A stretch of DNA of 34,977 bases, taken from contig JAWQRN010000183.1 in NCBI GenBank assembly GCA_033557685.1, positions 1 through 34,977 of the forward strand, in the 5' to 3' direction. Below the pieces are notes generated by a model. That model saw nothing but the letters and a program-made list of their open reading frames with translations, searched no databases and had not been told where the DNA came from. The stretch's first letter is position 1; the number at the start of each line of letters is the position of its first letter. The DNA comes from Sperchopsis tessellata (Eukaryota; Arthropoda; Insecta; Coleoptera; Hydrophilidae). A program made the translations under genes and the position numbers. Positions 11,301 to 20,600 of this stretch are shown here, in pieces.

Positions 11301-11383
11301 TAGTTGTAAAATTAAAACATTTCAAATCTGCTCTGGAAAATCAAAGTAATCTGTTTGTTAAAGGTTTGGTTGAAAATGTGTGA
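1979..11383 (+). CDS. Msh2: MSH2, DNA mismatch-repair MutS homologue (8 exons, 5' exon missing)
   Basis: Joined exons 1979-2344, 2657-3614, 6081-6398, 6473-6927, 7587-7678, 10428-10650, 11054-11146 and 11228-11383 give 886 codons plus stop. Every intron is GT-AG and all phases agree. MSH2 pairs with MSH6 or MSH3 in the nucleus to recognise mismatches and loops and to drive ATP-dependent repair. The frame covers mismatch-binding domain I (from KTGSTVRFF), the connector, the lever/clamp region and the ATPase. Walker A GPNMGGKST lies at 6721-6747, the Walker B region LVIIDELGRGTSTYDG at 7605-7652, and the THFHEIT loop from 10468. The length matches the family (human 934 aa) apart from the missing N terminus and a shorter C terminus. 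The ATPase signature is intact, so this looks like a working gene. Introns 3, 5 and 6 carry mobile-element fragments. Confidence 0.95.
2657..3614 (+). CDS. Msh2: MSH2 exon 3 (connector and lever domains)
   Basis: This is the largest exon, 319 codons plus 1 nt, between TTTTTCAG and the strong donor C|GTAAGT at 3615. Diagnostic MSH2 segments are IGPKECLIPSGE, DVIQDLNRLL, the RLDNAALSALNLLP block, CCTPQGRRLLDQWLKQPLRD, KKANLQDCYRIYQ and GEFLIKASFDEEL. No internal stop is present. Confidence 0.95.
3615..4439 (+). other. MSH2 intron 3, first part: nothing recognised
   Basis: AT-rich intron sequence. The open frame at 4144-4344 shows no family motif. No exon-like signal keeps MSH2 phase, since exon 3 joins exon 4 at 6081 directly (GGT-CAG). 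Confidence 0.5.
4440..5165 (+). mobile_element. LINE (non-LTR) RT fragment in MSH2 intron 3
   Basis: Broken frames read LGPVLFSILIIDVL and then LILYTDNT, where a reverse transcriptase normally has a YADD-type motif. Downstream come FLGVKVDENMN followed by SKLFSSVFYY, typical of the thumb region after the RT palm in non-LTR elements. Stops and frameshifts are frequent. The 3' end may be the AATAAA-like tail near 5140-5165. It is 5'-truncated, in the same orientation as MSH2. Confidence 0.65.
5166..6080 (+). other. MSH2 intron 3, last part: nothing recognised
   Basis: AT-rich intron. The frame at 5756-5962 is hydrophobic low-complexity sequence without a recognisable domain. The acceptor TTTTCATTTTCAG ends at 6080. 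Confidence 0.5.
6081..6398 (+). CDS. Msh2: MSH2 exon 4 (clamp domain)
   Basis: This exon has 318 nt in phase 1 at both ends. It encodes the helical clamp and second lever stretch: LNFEPGKSLKLECTDQHGYFFRLTLKDE, then AIKGGVRFTNNKLTELN. It ends at GCA-A|GTGAGA, and joining to 6473 gives EIASGYADTLRNL, which matches the human order NISSGYVEPMQTLN. Confidence 0.94.
6473..6927 (+). CDS. Msh2: MSH2 exon 5 (Walker A ATPase)
   Basis: The acceptor is TATATTTTAG and the donor AGG|GTAAGA. The exon contains IPYIRPKILEEG, SRHACLEKLDDITFIPND, the Walker A loop GPNMGGKSTYMR (6721-6756), and the MutS-family stretch MVDCILARVGADD...MSTFMLEMVET that follows it. All nucleotide-contacting residues of the P-loop are present. 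Confidence 0.95.
6955..7500 (-). mobile_element. Probable piggyBac-like transposase N-terminal relic
   Basis: On the minus strand, 7190-6954 reads TPLHVLYKIFFHQLFEFIMVENN, then W-x-E-I-x-x-DEM-x-x-FL. This fits the start of the piggyBac transposase domain (FF-x-x-x-L-x-x-x-I-V-x-x-T-N-x-Y-A, then W...DEM..FLG). An acidic stretch (DNDSDNFCDSDE-like) is encoded further upstream near 7330-7390, as in many piggyBac N termini. There are no catalytic aspartates and no terminal repeats that I can see. The assignment rests on a short motif, so it is moderate. Confidence 0.42.
7587..7678 (+). CDS. Msh2: MSH2 exon 6 (Walker B)
   Basis: A short exon of 92 nt starting at AGTGCAACA after TTTTAG and ending GCT-GA|GTAAGT (phase 2). 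It encodes SATSKSLVIIDELGRGTSTYDG, containing the Walker B Asp-Glu and the signature helix start, then CGIAFSLAE across the junction. Confidence 0.95.
7865..8152 (-). mobile_element. Possible LINE ORF2 C-terminal fragment
   Basis: The open frame reads HLDRMFKLKKTSIRPIF, then GYGILSELYVPIIFIKNL. This resembles the conserved tail of jockey/CR1-group ORF2 proteins (xVFKLQKRAIRII...LGILTxPSLYI). It has no RT catalytic core and no visible ends, so the call is tentative. Confidence 0.33.
8153..8980 (+). other. MSH2 intron 6 stretch, nothing recognised
   Basis: AT-rich. The frame at 8581-8829 shows no domain. A TACGAGGGGTTATTTTT stretch at about 8221 resembles ends of mariner-like elements, but I find no matching inverted copy. 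Confidence 0.4.
8985..9560 (+). mobile_element. 5'-truncated LINE 3' end, same family as 27055-31195
   Basis: From GCACTATAAGATTTCTTAG onward this matches 30690-31195 over about 550 bp, including the end of ORF2 and the 3' UTR. The shared tail reads GGGGTCAATAAAG and then repeats of TTCTA. This copy keeps about 60 bp near 9100-9160 that the 30 kb copy has lost. The first ~130 bp of the ORF2 tail is in the frame 8861-9133. It is a typical dead-on-arrival copy, inserted in MSH2 intron 6 in the sense direction. Confidence 0.85.
9561..10427 (+). other. MSH2 intron 6, last part: nothing recognised
   Basis: AT-rich unique-looking sequence up to the acceptor GTTACAG at 10427. No open frame has a family motif. 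Confidence 0.5.
10428..10650 (+). CDS. Msh2: MSH2 exon 7 (ATPase, THFHE loop)
   Basis: 223 nt, phase 2 in and phase 0 out. It encodes FLAKDVKCFTLFATHFHEITKL, then VQNLHVTAL, PLYQVRKGICDKSYGIH and CARTVEFPTDVIK. The conserved GIxVAxxAxFP helix reads GIHCARTVEFP here, with Cys and Arg-Thr-Val at positions that are usually Val and Glu/Lys-Leu-Ala. The rest is conserved. Confidence 0.94.
11054..11146 (+). CDS. Msh2: MSH2 exon 8 (C-terminal dimerisation helices)
   Basis: 93 nt in phase 0 at both ends, from TTTTTAG to GAT|GTAAGT. It encodes LAEHHQKELEDFEGMKYIKN and the following charged helix, which aligns with the AKQKALELEEFQ segment of human MSH2. Confidence 0.88.
11228..11383 (+). CDS. Msh2: MSH2 terminal exon 9
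   Basis: After TTATAG, 51 codons and a TGA encode EGDTIIKNALADLKK and the ending FVKGLVENV. The leucine-rich helical C terminus fits the MSH2 helix-turn-helix dimer region (LKQLKAEV...NSFVNEII in human). The stop is 136 bp from the stop of the convergent gene, so the two 3' UTRs probably overlap. No canonical AATAAA follows closely. Confidence 0.9.
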   Translation, partial: EGDTIIKNALADLKKDVSQLSDEDLVVKLKHFKSALENQSNLFVKGLVENV

Positions 11384-11519
11384 TGTAATCAGTATTTATA
11401 TTTTGTATACATATAGTTAGTTCTCTCGGTTACCTAAACTAAGAATATACATTTTTGTTTTCTATAAATTTGTTTACTTTGTAAAAAAATACTATAATAT
11501 CAGGGCTAATTTTTTCCTC

Positions 11520-11608
11520 CTAATTGGTTTGTTCTGTACTTTCACCAGTTGTGTATTCTGTCGTTGATTCTGTAACGGTAGTCTCTGTTTCTGTGACAGT
11601 TGTTCCTT
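11520..11608 (-). CDS. RIIa gene terminal exon
   Basis: The acceptor is TATTCAG. Phase 1 gives EGTTVTETETTVTESTTEYT, then TGESTEQTN and TAG at 11522-11520. This is a Thr/Glu repeat, a typical disordered tail. The stop codon is 136 bp from the MSH2 stop on the other strand. Confidence 0.72.
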
Positions 11609-14600
11609 CTGAATAGATAAAGAATATTAGGTAAGTAACTTTCCTTTAAAAACTATTTCATTTTTACCTGTTCTGTCAGTTTCATCACCACTAGTTGGCA
11701 GAGCATCCTCGGTAGGTGGTACTAACGAAAGATAAATGTTTGTATAATAGTAATAAAATATGTTCAGTTAATTTTATTCCCCATATGTATTAACTCGCTA
11801 AGCTCTCAGTATTACACTAGATATTTTAGATTAATCAACATGTTTAAATATTATCACTACTTGTTCGATAGTCTACTTAGTGCAAACTGCCCTCTTTATC
11901 ATAATGTACTGCAAGATACTCCATGTTATATGGCATGTGTATGAAGCTTAAAAAAGCTCATAATATGAAATTTTGGGTATATGACTGTACTGATTAAAGA
12001 AATATGTGTAGAATAATTCAGCGTATGTGACTGATTTCATACTCTTTTCCTTACAAGGGGAGTGCATGACGTGCCCCTCACCGATTCAAACAAGGATTTT
12101 TTTATGTGTAGTACCTAATTAGAAACAAGTTCTGTTAAAGCGAGAGAACGCGCTTCTCAAGCATTCGTCTGAAAAAAAATGTTGAAGATTTGCCAGTATT
12201 TCTTAATACGTTACGAAGAAGCATTGTCGAAGCGCCCCGGTGGTTCGGTTGGTAGCGTTCTTCTTTTGTAACCGCGAGATCGCTGGATTGAATCTCGCCG
12301 TGTGTAACTATTTTTTTACTTTTGTATAATCATTTTTTTTGTTCTTAGGAACATTTTATAACATTAATAAATAAATTTTACAGATTGTTAATGATTGACA
12401 ATTAATTTTTAACATTTTGTTCCATATATTAAAAGAAAATTCGAATGCTTTCTGTCAAATATATAATATAAGGAAATGTTTAATATTATACGAGAAATAT
12501 ATTACTACTAATAAAATAAGTAAATAACAATTATGAATAATGCGGATAATTTGGTAATATTTTGAATTATTTTATTTTACAATAATGATATTTTAAATTT
12601 TCTAGCTCTAGAAATAAGAATATTTCTTAAAAGTTTTATACGTAAGAGCTATATTTTTATTATTATGTTCGGTCTCGGATCACTTTTCGTATACCTGACT
12701 TTCAGCAATAATAGCTACGAGTTTCGACCATAGGGGATCAGCCACTTTGTTGAAGTAAGAGTGGGGAGGGTCGTACAGGAGAAGACAGGCAAACTGTCGG
12801 TTTTTAAAATAGTCGACCGTTAGTTACGACAGTACAAGGAAGACAGACAGTGCCGTGAAAATTTCAAATATGGAATCAATACTTGATTCTTCATTAAAAA
12901 GCGATGAAGAACAAAAAGAATCACTTGCAGGTAGTAGTAAAGCAAAGAAGTTTTGTTAAACGAGGAATTTGCGAAACTCCTGCTGAAAGGTGCCGTCGTT
13001 TACATGGATAAGCTTCTTGAAGAAAATAATTTGATTACACCAGAACCACCTTCAACGATTTCTTGCTTATGAGAGTAGAAATGTATCACAACCCTGTGCA
13101 AAAGATTGCCGAAAAAAAATTAATCACCGATGAAGAATTAATAGCTATACATGAAGCTGACGAAAATAATTTTTTCTGGGAATTAGAATATAATGACTCT
13201 GATTGTGAAGATACTGATGAATATCAACCGGATAAAAAGATAGCGAAACATTCCACTTAATTGCAAAGTAAAAGTTGTAAATATTGCGAAACAACATCCT
13301 AATTGGAACTTGAAGAACTTTCAGAAAAAAAAATTTCTACTGTTGATAAACTCTTTGGAAGGACAAACAAATCCAGGTATATACGATGAAATTTTTAAAG
13401 ATGATAGGAATAGAAGAACTTGCGTTATTAAAGTTATTCCCCCAAAATGTACGCCTATATGACAACCATGTGACGTCTATTTCTATCGACAAGTTAAAAA
13501 TTTAATCAAACGTCTTTAAAACTGTTCGAACTTGATTGAACAGAATCGCGAAATATCATCTAGAGACGATTGTATTAAAATTCTCTCTATTGTTCATCAC
13601 CAATTGTCGTCACCAATATTTGTTGATATGTTACGTTGTGCATGGTTTGCTTCGAAACTTTGTGATAAAAGGGAAATTTTTTTAAATGTCAATCAAGTTT
13701 GCTTTCCTATAGACATTTTGAAAACGCCCTGTACGTGCAAAAATGCTGCATTTATTAGATGTGCCATAAATTTATGTTTTTATGATCAATACCATCCGGC
13801 ATCTTGCAAAGGCACTACTGATTCCGTTAATTAATATAACAATTTTGTAATATGTAACGTTTGTTGCAAGAATAAAAAATGTATGCTATACAAATTTATT
13901 TTCGTTCTTTATATATTTCGTCCTTTATATATTATTTACAATTAATGCTAATATGCAAGCGAAAAAAATAATTATTGTAAATTCACTTATTTATTTTATT
14001 AGTAATAATATATTTCTCGTATAATATTAAACATTTTCTTATATTATATTTTTGACAGTATTCGAATTTTCTTTTAATATATAGAACAAAATGATAGAAA
14101 TTAAATGTCAATCATTAAAAAAAGTGTAATATTTATTAATTAATGTTATAAAATGTTTCTAAGAACAAAAAAAATAAATTATACAAAAATAAAAGAAAAA
14201 AAAAATAGTTATATACGGCGAGATTCGAACCAGCGATTTTGCAGTTCAAAAAAATAACGCTACCAACCGAGCCATCGTGGCGCTTTGATAATGCTTCATC
14301 GCCACGTTTTAAGGAATGCTGGCAAATCTTCAACATTTTTTTTCAGACGAATGCTTGAGAAGGGCGTTCTCTCGCTTTAACAGAACTTGTTTCTACTTAG
14401 GTACTACACATAAAAAAATCTATATAAATAAATAAAGATAACTATTAAGTTGTGGTCTGTGGCAAATGATTTATACTAGATGGAGAAAGTAAGAAAGAGT
14501 ATATAGTAGGTCATTTCAATCTATTATATTTAATTATTGCTTCTGTGGTCACAAAAATGGAAAATTTTTTTCAGTTAATTTTTGGCCATGTTTGAATAGC

Positions 14601-17600
14601 ATACTGCAAAAGTTGTTAAATGTCAGAATGAATTCTACGAGATAAACATCTGTTTGTTTATAAATTCAATATACAGGATGATGACAAACCTGCCAAAGTA
14701 ATTACTTATTGCAAATTGCAGTGCAAACTGTAATGTAAGATAGATGCTTATGTCTCGTTTCTGATGTACTTAACACTCTCAGTTTGTAAGGATGGTGCCA
14801 ATTAGCATATTATACGAAAGCTGAGCTGCATAGGGAATGCAGATGCACTGACAAGAATAAAATGACAAAATACTTCTACAATGTTTCTTTAAAATTTTGG
14901 ATACTAAGCAGGACAAATCCAAAACAACACAACAGATTTTATATGATATAGGTATTACAAGAACAATATACATAACATTTATCCAAAGGGCTAGAATAGT
15001 TGAGTATGAGAAGATTTGTACCAAAAAAATTCTTCAAATATGAGAGGATTTCTTTCATGAAACTATTTGAGAAAAAAAAAAGCGGTTAAGTTTACCAGTC
15101 AGACCTGTGACGTCTGCATGTATTACAAAATCATATCTGTATTTAAGGTTGTTGAACTGGAAGGATAGATAAGTTTACCAAAAACCATCTTACGTAGAGT
15201 ACCACAAGGTAGTATGTAAGGTCGTTGTCCCTTCAGTATTAATAATAATGACGTACACTCATTCTTAAAATAGCTATGCTGTTTGCAGCCAGTACATTAC
15301 TTTTTTCAAACATATAGAACAAATGATTATAGATATAGAATAACTGAAAGTATAAATAATCCAAAACAAACTACCTGATTTCTGAACATAAACTTCCACG
15401 GCCACTGTTTATTTTCAAAATTGGTGTGATAAGGCGTTTCACCAGTTTATTCTGTTATTTCTGCAATGATAGTGATAGTATCTGTAACAGTTGTTCCTTC
15501 TGGACAGATAAATATAATACTCCATTTATTTTAAATTACATTATATTTAAAACGTAACATTTCTAGAAATGATGGTTTGTTAAAAGTAAAGGATATTACT
15601 GAGAATAAAAATTGCACCAATAATAACCATATGTTATAAAGCTGGAGAAAACATTTGGATTATAATTGTGTCAACTGTTCTACCATGCACTAGTTGAAAC
15701 ACGATTGATGTATGACCCTAAAACTTGGAGCCACTGTACCCAAATAAAATTAAAATATTTTTTTTGTTTATTTGTGCTGCTATTGCCAATTACTAATGAC
15801 AAGGATTAGGTTAACACATCTGGGATTTTTGCCACAACTAGTGTACTAACTGGAATAGGGTATTTTAATGTGCATGTTGTCTCAATTTACCAACAACACA
15901 CGGAAACCACTAATAATACCTCCCTTTCGATAGATGAAGAACACATAAACTTTCAGATCTTTATTGGTTAACGAGTGAGCTACCGAGGCAGCTAACTCAA
16001 AATATTGAATATAGTGCAAAACAGGGAAATGAAATCTATGTGAATTTTAAATTAGAAAACCGTATTATAATTCTGAGCCATCATATTCAGCGACATAAAT
16101 AGGAATGAGTGGGCTCTTGGCAAAAACTAACAAGTGAGTCCCCAATATATATTGGGTCCCAATCTGGCCATGAATCCCTGGCAAATAATCATTCACACGC
16201 CACAAACTATGTTAATCTTCAGCGAGCCCATAGTTCACGAAATCGTCAAGAATAATTACATTCGCCACCACAATAGTTCAATAATATTCACCAAAAATCA
16301 AATAGTTGTACCATATTTAGAATGGAATTATGGAGTGCAGGACTAGACTAAGAAAGAAAATTATATACCAATATACTGAATACAAAAAATAATGACTTTT
16401 GTGATCTAGTACTATGTTAACACTAGCTATAGTTATACTAAATATTTACAAAAAAAACAAATATGTATTACTTCCTGAAAAGCCTTACAGAAAAAAAAAA
16501 TGCTAACAACTTTATGCAGCTGTGGCAGTTCAGAAGGAAACTTCTTAAGAGTGTATTATGAAAGATACACATATTAAATAAATATTATTCTGCAACCAAA
16601 CTGATCTCATGAAGTCAGAGTATAATAATATTAAATGTGCTCAAACAATTATTTTATCAAATCATCTCACCAACTGGTTCTCCAGATGCAGCTTCTGGAG
16701 CAGTTTCCTCAGGTGGATCTGAAATTATTCATTTTATATTTTCTTTTTTTATTTTATATCTTAGTATTACTTACCAATCTCAGGTGGTGGACTAGATTCA
16801 GCAAGTGGTGCTAATAAGAGGATATAAGACAGAGTTATAGAAGTTGGTATTAATATTTAGTGCAGTTATTCTGACTTATTGAGGGTGAGGTTAAAAAATA
16901 AGTTTAATAATTAACTCTTTATGTAGACGTACATGCCCACAGTAAATATCTCCAGGTTTTCCGGGAGTTAACCATATGTTGGCTTTTAATTTTGCTGTCG
17001 TTTTGTCCACCGTTGCAGGGAACATTATCAAGACATTTAGTGCTTCAAACTTTTGATAACGTACCCTGCAATGGTGGATGAAACAACAGCAAGAAGAAAA
17101 GCCAACACGAAAACATGAAAAAATTGAACAATTGTTGGGATTCTTACAAACTACCTATGATCGACAATGATATTTGGGTATATAGGTAACTGTTTTACTT
17201 TATACTTATCAGTTAATAGTGGAATAAACTTGATTTAATAGTAGAGTAGGGTAGGCCAACAAATAGATTGCAGGCTATAGAGAGGTCGATCGCGAAACTA
17301 TGTATCAAAATAAATCTACTCAACAACAGTAACAAAATATTTTCATTCCAATGCAAACTAACAGCGAAATTTTAATTGATCACTTTTGAGTGAGTTCCAA
17401 AAACATCGACAGTTCACCATGATTCAGTGGTGACGTGAGCTGAACATAGCATGGAAGAAGAAAGGTTGAGGAGGCCCAGTGCCTATGCGCCGATCTGAAT
17501 CATTCAGAGTGTATTTGCTAAGCCATAAGTTACTATTATATTCTGTGCTAGCTGGCTTACGCACGTATATTATTTCTTGGTGATTATGTACAGGAGCATT

Positions 17601-20600
17601 CATATATTCATTTTCTCACGTTTTTTTTTATAATAATTTGTTAAAGTTTGTCGAAATGAGTGAACCGAAAAAGGCAAAATCCAAAGTAGGGTAATTTGGA
17701 GCCTAATTTCAACACACCACATGTTAAATATTAATCTGATTTTCCACTTAATAGTGAAATAGAAAGAAACAACTGCAGGGCCTGAAGTCTGAATTGACTG
17801 GCAGCAAAACTTGTTTTTGAAACCAAACGAGCAATCTAAGGCTACAACCATTGTTTCTTTTCTGAACGAGTCATCAAATAACAAAGAAATGCAAATCTTT
17901 TTCTGATGGTTAATTTGTTCAGGAAACATTTGTTGAAGTCGCGACTTCTCTATGATGATAAAAAGAGCCATTTAAGATCTAAAATTATCTTGAAATACAG
18001 TTATGAGACGTATCGAAAAGATGAGCCAAAATGTAAATGAGCAATTTCTGAAAGATATTCATCAATGTGTTTCATTTTCTTTGCAATTGGATGTGGGTGA
18101 GACTGTTCAATTGTTGGTTTTTATCAGTATTGTTTTTGAAGACTTCTACTAAAGAAGAATTGCTGGGGATGATTTCATTGGAAGAAAAAACTTGAGGTGT
18201 AAAAGTTTTAACAGATTCAAGGAGCACATGAACAAAAGAAGTTGCCATTATTTGCTGTTTTGGCGGATTTCCAAACATCAGGGATCGTTTACAAAAGAAT
18301 CACATGTACGATCCCATAAATGTAGAAAAATATGTGCCTGAAATTAAAAACGTCCTAGAAGATTTTAAAAGGAGATTTAATGATTTTAGAAAAATTTAAG
18401 TCTTGGTTCAATTCATGATTAATCATTCAATTAGTTGCAAATAAATTGCAGAATTAATTCATTTTGATAAAGTCTCACTTGAATACAAAATTATTACACT
18501 GCATGAGACTTTTTTTTGAAAACCAAGTCTTAGAACAAATATTTTTATAAGTATATTTGCAATGAAAAGTAACCCAATATAAGGATATGCTGTGAACATT
18601 TGAATTTCTGTTTGGGATCCAGATACTTGTGTGAATCGGTATTTTCCTATTTCAAAATGATAAAAAGTAAAAATCAGTAAAATTTGATGGACCATCACAG
18701 ATTCTTTAAAGTTGACAATTATTCCCTGGATTTTGTAAATTTGGTGAAGGAAAAGAAGATACGATGTTCCCACTAAATTTTATATATAGTTTATTTTGTA
18801 GGCCTACTTGTAACATAATAATTGTTATAGTATAACTGTTAAAATATTGTTTTATTCATTCTTTCCACTCTAAACCCATAAACAAGTTAGCCACCTATGT
18901 GTTAGAGCACCCTTATTACAACCAGAAAAACATCTATGGAACTAATACTTTCTTTTCAGTTTTTTCTTTAGGTGCAGGAGTTGATTCGGCAGGTGGTGAC
19001 TGTTTTATGTCTGGTAAAACACCTGACTCAAGTATATTATTATAACGAGGATATATGCTGTGAAAGCTATGAATTCTACCAAAATCACCTATTTTAAAAT
19101 GTTGAAACTGTAGCATATATGCTGTAATCCATTGGACGGACAATGTATTTATATTTAAATAAATCCACTTAATTAAATTTAACCTACTTAGATGAAGAAC
19201 TGTATCTTAAAAATATCACACTGGGACTTTTTGTATCAAATACATACCATCAGGTGAAGATGATTCCTGTGTCGCTTCCTCTGGTGGTGGCCCTTCAACT
19301 TGGGGTATATTTTCTGCAGATGGACGGGACAATATTTGGGTCTCTAGAAAAAGAAATATCGAATCGTTGATGCAATTCAAAACATTTATTTTTGAGTTTT
19401 AAGATTACAAGAAGTACAGTTATTTTTGCATTCAAAATAGACAAGTGCATAAAAGAGTGTTAGCTATGTATATATTTAATATCTTTATTGATATCATACA
19501 AGGTGTAAAGTTGATTTTGGGACAGAGGGAATTCGCATGTAAAACTGGACTTCTAATATTGGCTCCCCTAATTATTTTAGAACAAAATAGATAATTTGTT
19601 GCGAATTAAAAACTACATCCGTTTAACTTGTTAACTTATCTATTGATTAATTCAGTTTCAGAAAAAACTATTACAAAAATTATCAGTGTCAAAATACTAA
19701 ACTAAAAATTGTATTATATTGTTAGCTAAGGTAATATGGTTAACTCCTAATAAAACACACATACAAATTCAAAACTAATAGCCTATTGATTAAAAAAATG
19801 TTCAAATAACCCTTCATTTGAAGCCAAACAGTACCCAAGCCAATCATAAAAGTTAAGCCTTACATTCGCCAACATGTACTGTGATACATCTTGGCACTTT
19901 TCACCTATCTTTTGCAAAAAAGTAGATGGTTATACAATTTATTTTCTAAATAACCCCAGAAAAAAAATCATTTGGTGCTAAGTCCGGTGAATGAGCTGGC
20001 AACTGAATTATTCCTCCTCTACCTATTTAGTGATCTTCAAAGGCAAACTCTAAAAAGTCATACACTATTCTGCCATTGTGTGCAAGACATCCATCTTGTT
20101 GGAACCAGATCTCTCGATTAAAATTTAGTTTCTCAAGAGCAGGTTCAAAGTCCTCTTGTAGCAGCTGCAGGTATGTGAACTAAAATACCAATCCAACCAT
20201 TCACATTGATGGTACTGTCTTCTGTTTTTGTTTGTTAAATGAACATTATGTATACTCCAATATCTCAAATGTTTACTATTTGGAGGACTACCCAGGGTAG
20301 AAAATGTACTCGTCAGAAAATAATATTAGGTAGAAAATCTCTGTTATGATGGTCCATTTCTAAGATTTAAGGCCGAGGAAAAGGGGTCGATATATACATG
20401 AGATTAACCTATACATGGCTATAGATGATATTTATTTCTGTTACATATTAGAGAATAAATATTATATTTGAAATTTCCTAGATGCTAGCAAAGTACATAG
20501 TGTTTTAACATATCTGTTGTTGCGCCAGATTCATCTGTTGGTCCTACATTTAAAAAACTATTTTTAATTATTTAAGTAAAAAGTCAAAAAGTAAACATAT

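Larger units (their letters stand above)
12095..14420 (+). mobile_element. DDE transposon with ~445 bp inverted repeats, internally deleted
   Basis: The ends start GATTTTTTTATGTGTAGTAC at 12095 and its complement ends at 14420. The two arms stay alignable for about 445 bp. The interior holds a broken transposase frame on the + strand. No clear target duplication is visible; a TA follows the right end only. The IS630-Tc1-mariner superfamily is likely from the transposase C-terminal motif; the exact family is not recognised. Confidence 0.8.

Noticed and set aside
12233..12305. Functional tRNA gene (Thr-like anticodon loop)
   Set aside because: The acceptor ends do not pair, the T stem has a mismatch, and the sequence lies in a transposon TIR. 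Kept as tRNA-like only.
17600..17971. 123-codon minus-strand frame
   Set aside because: It is antisense to the hAT transposase relic, which explains the sequence much better.
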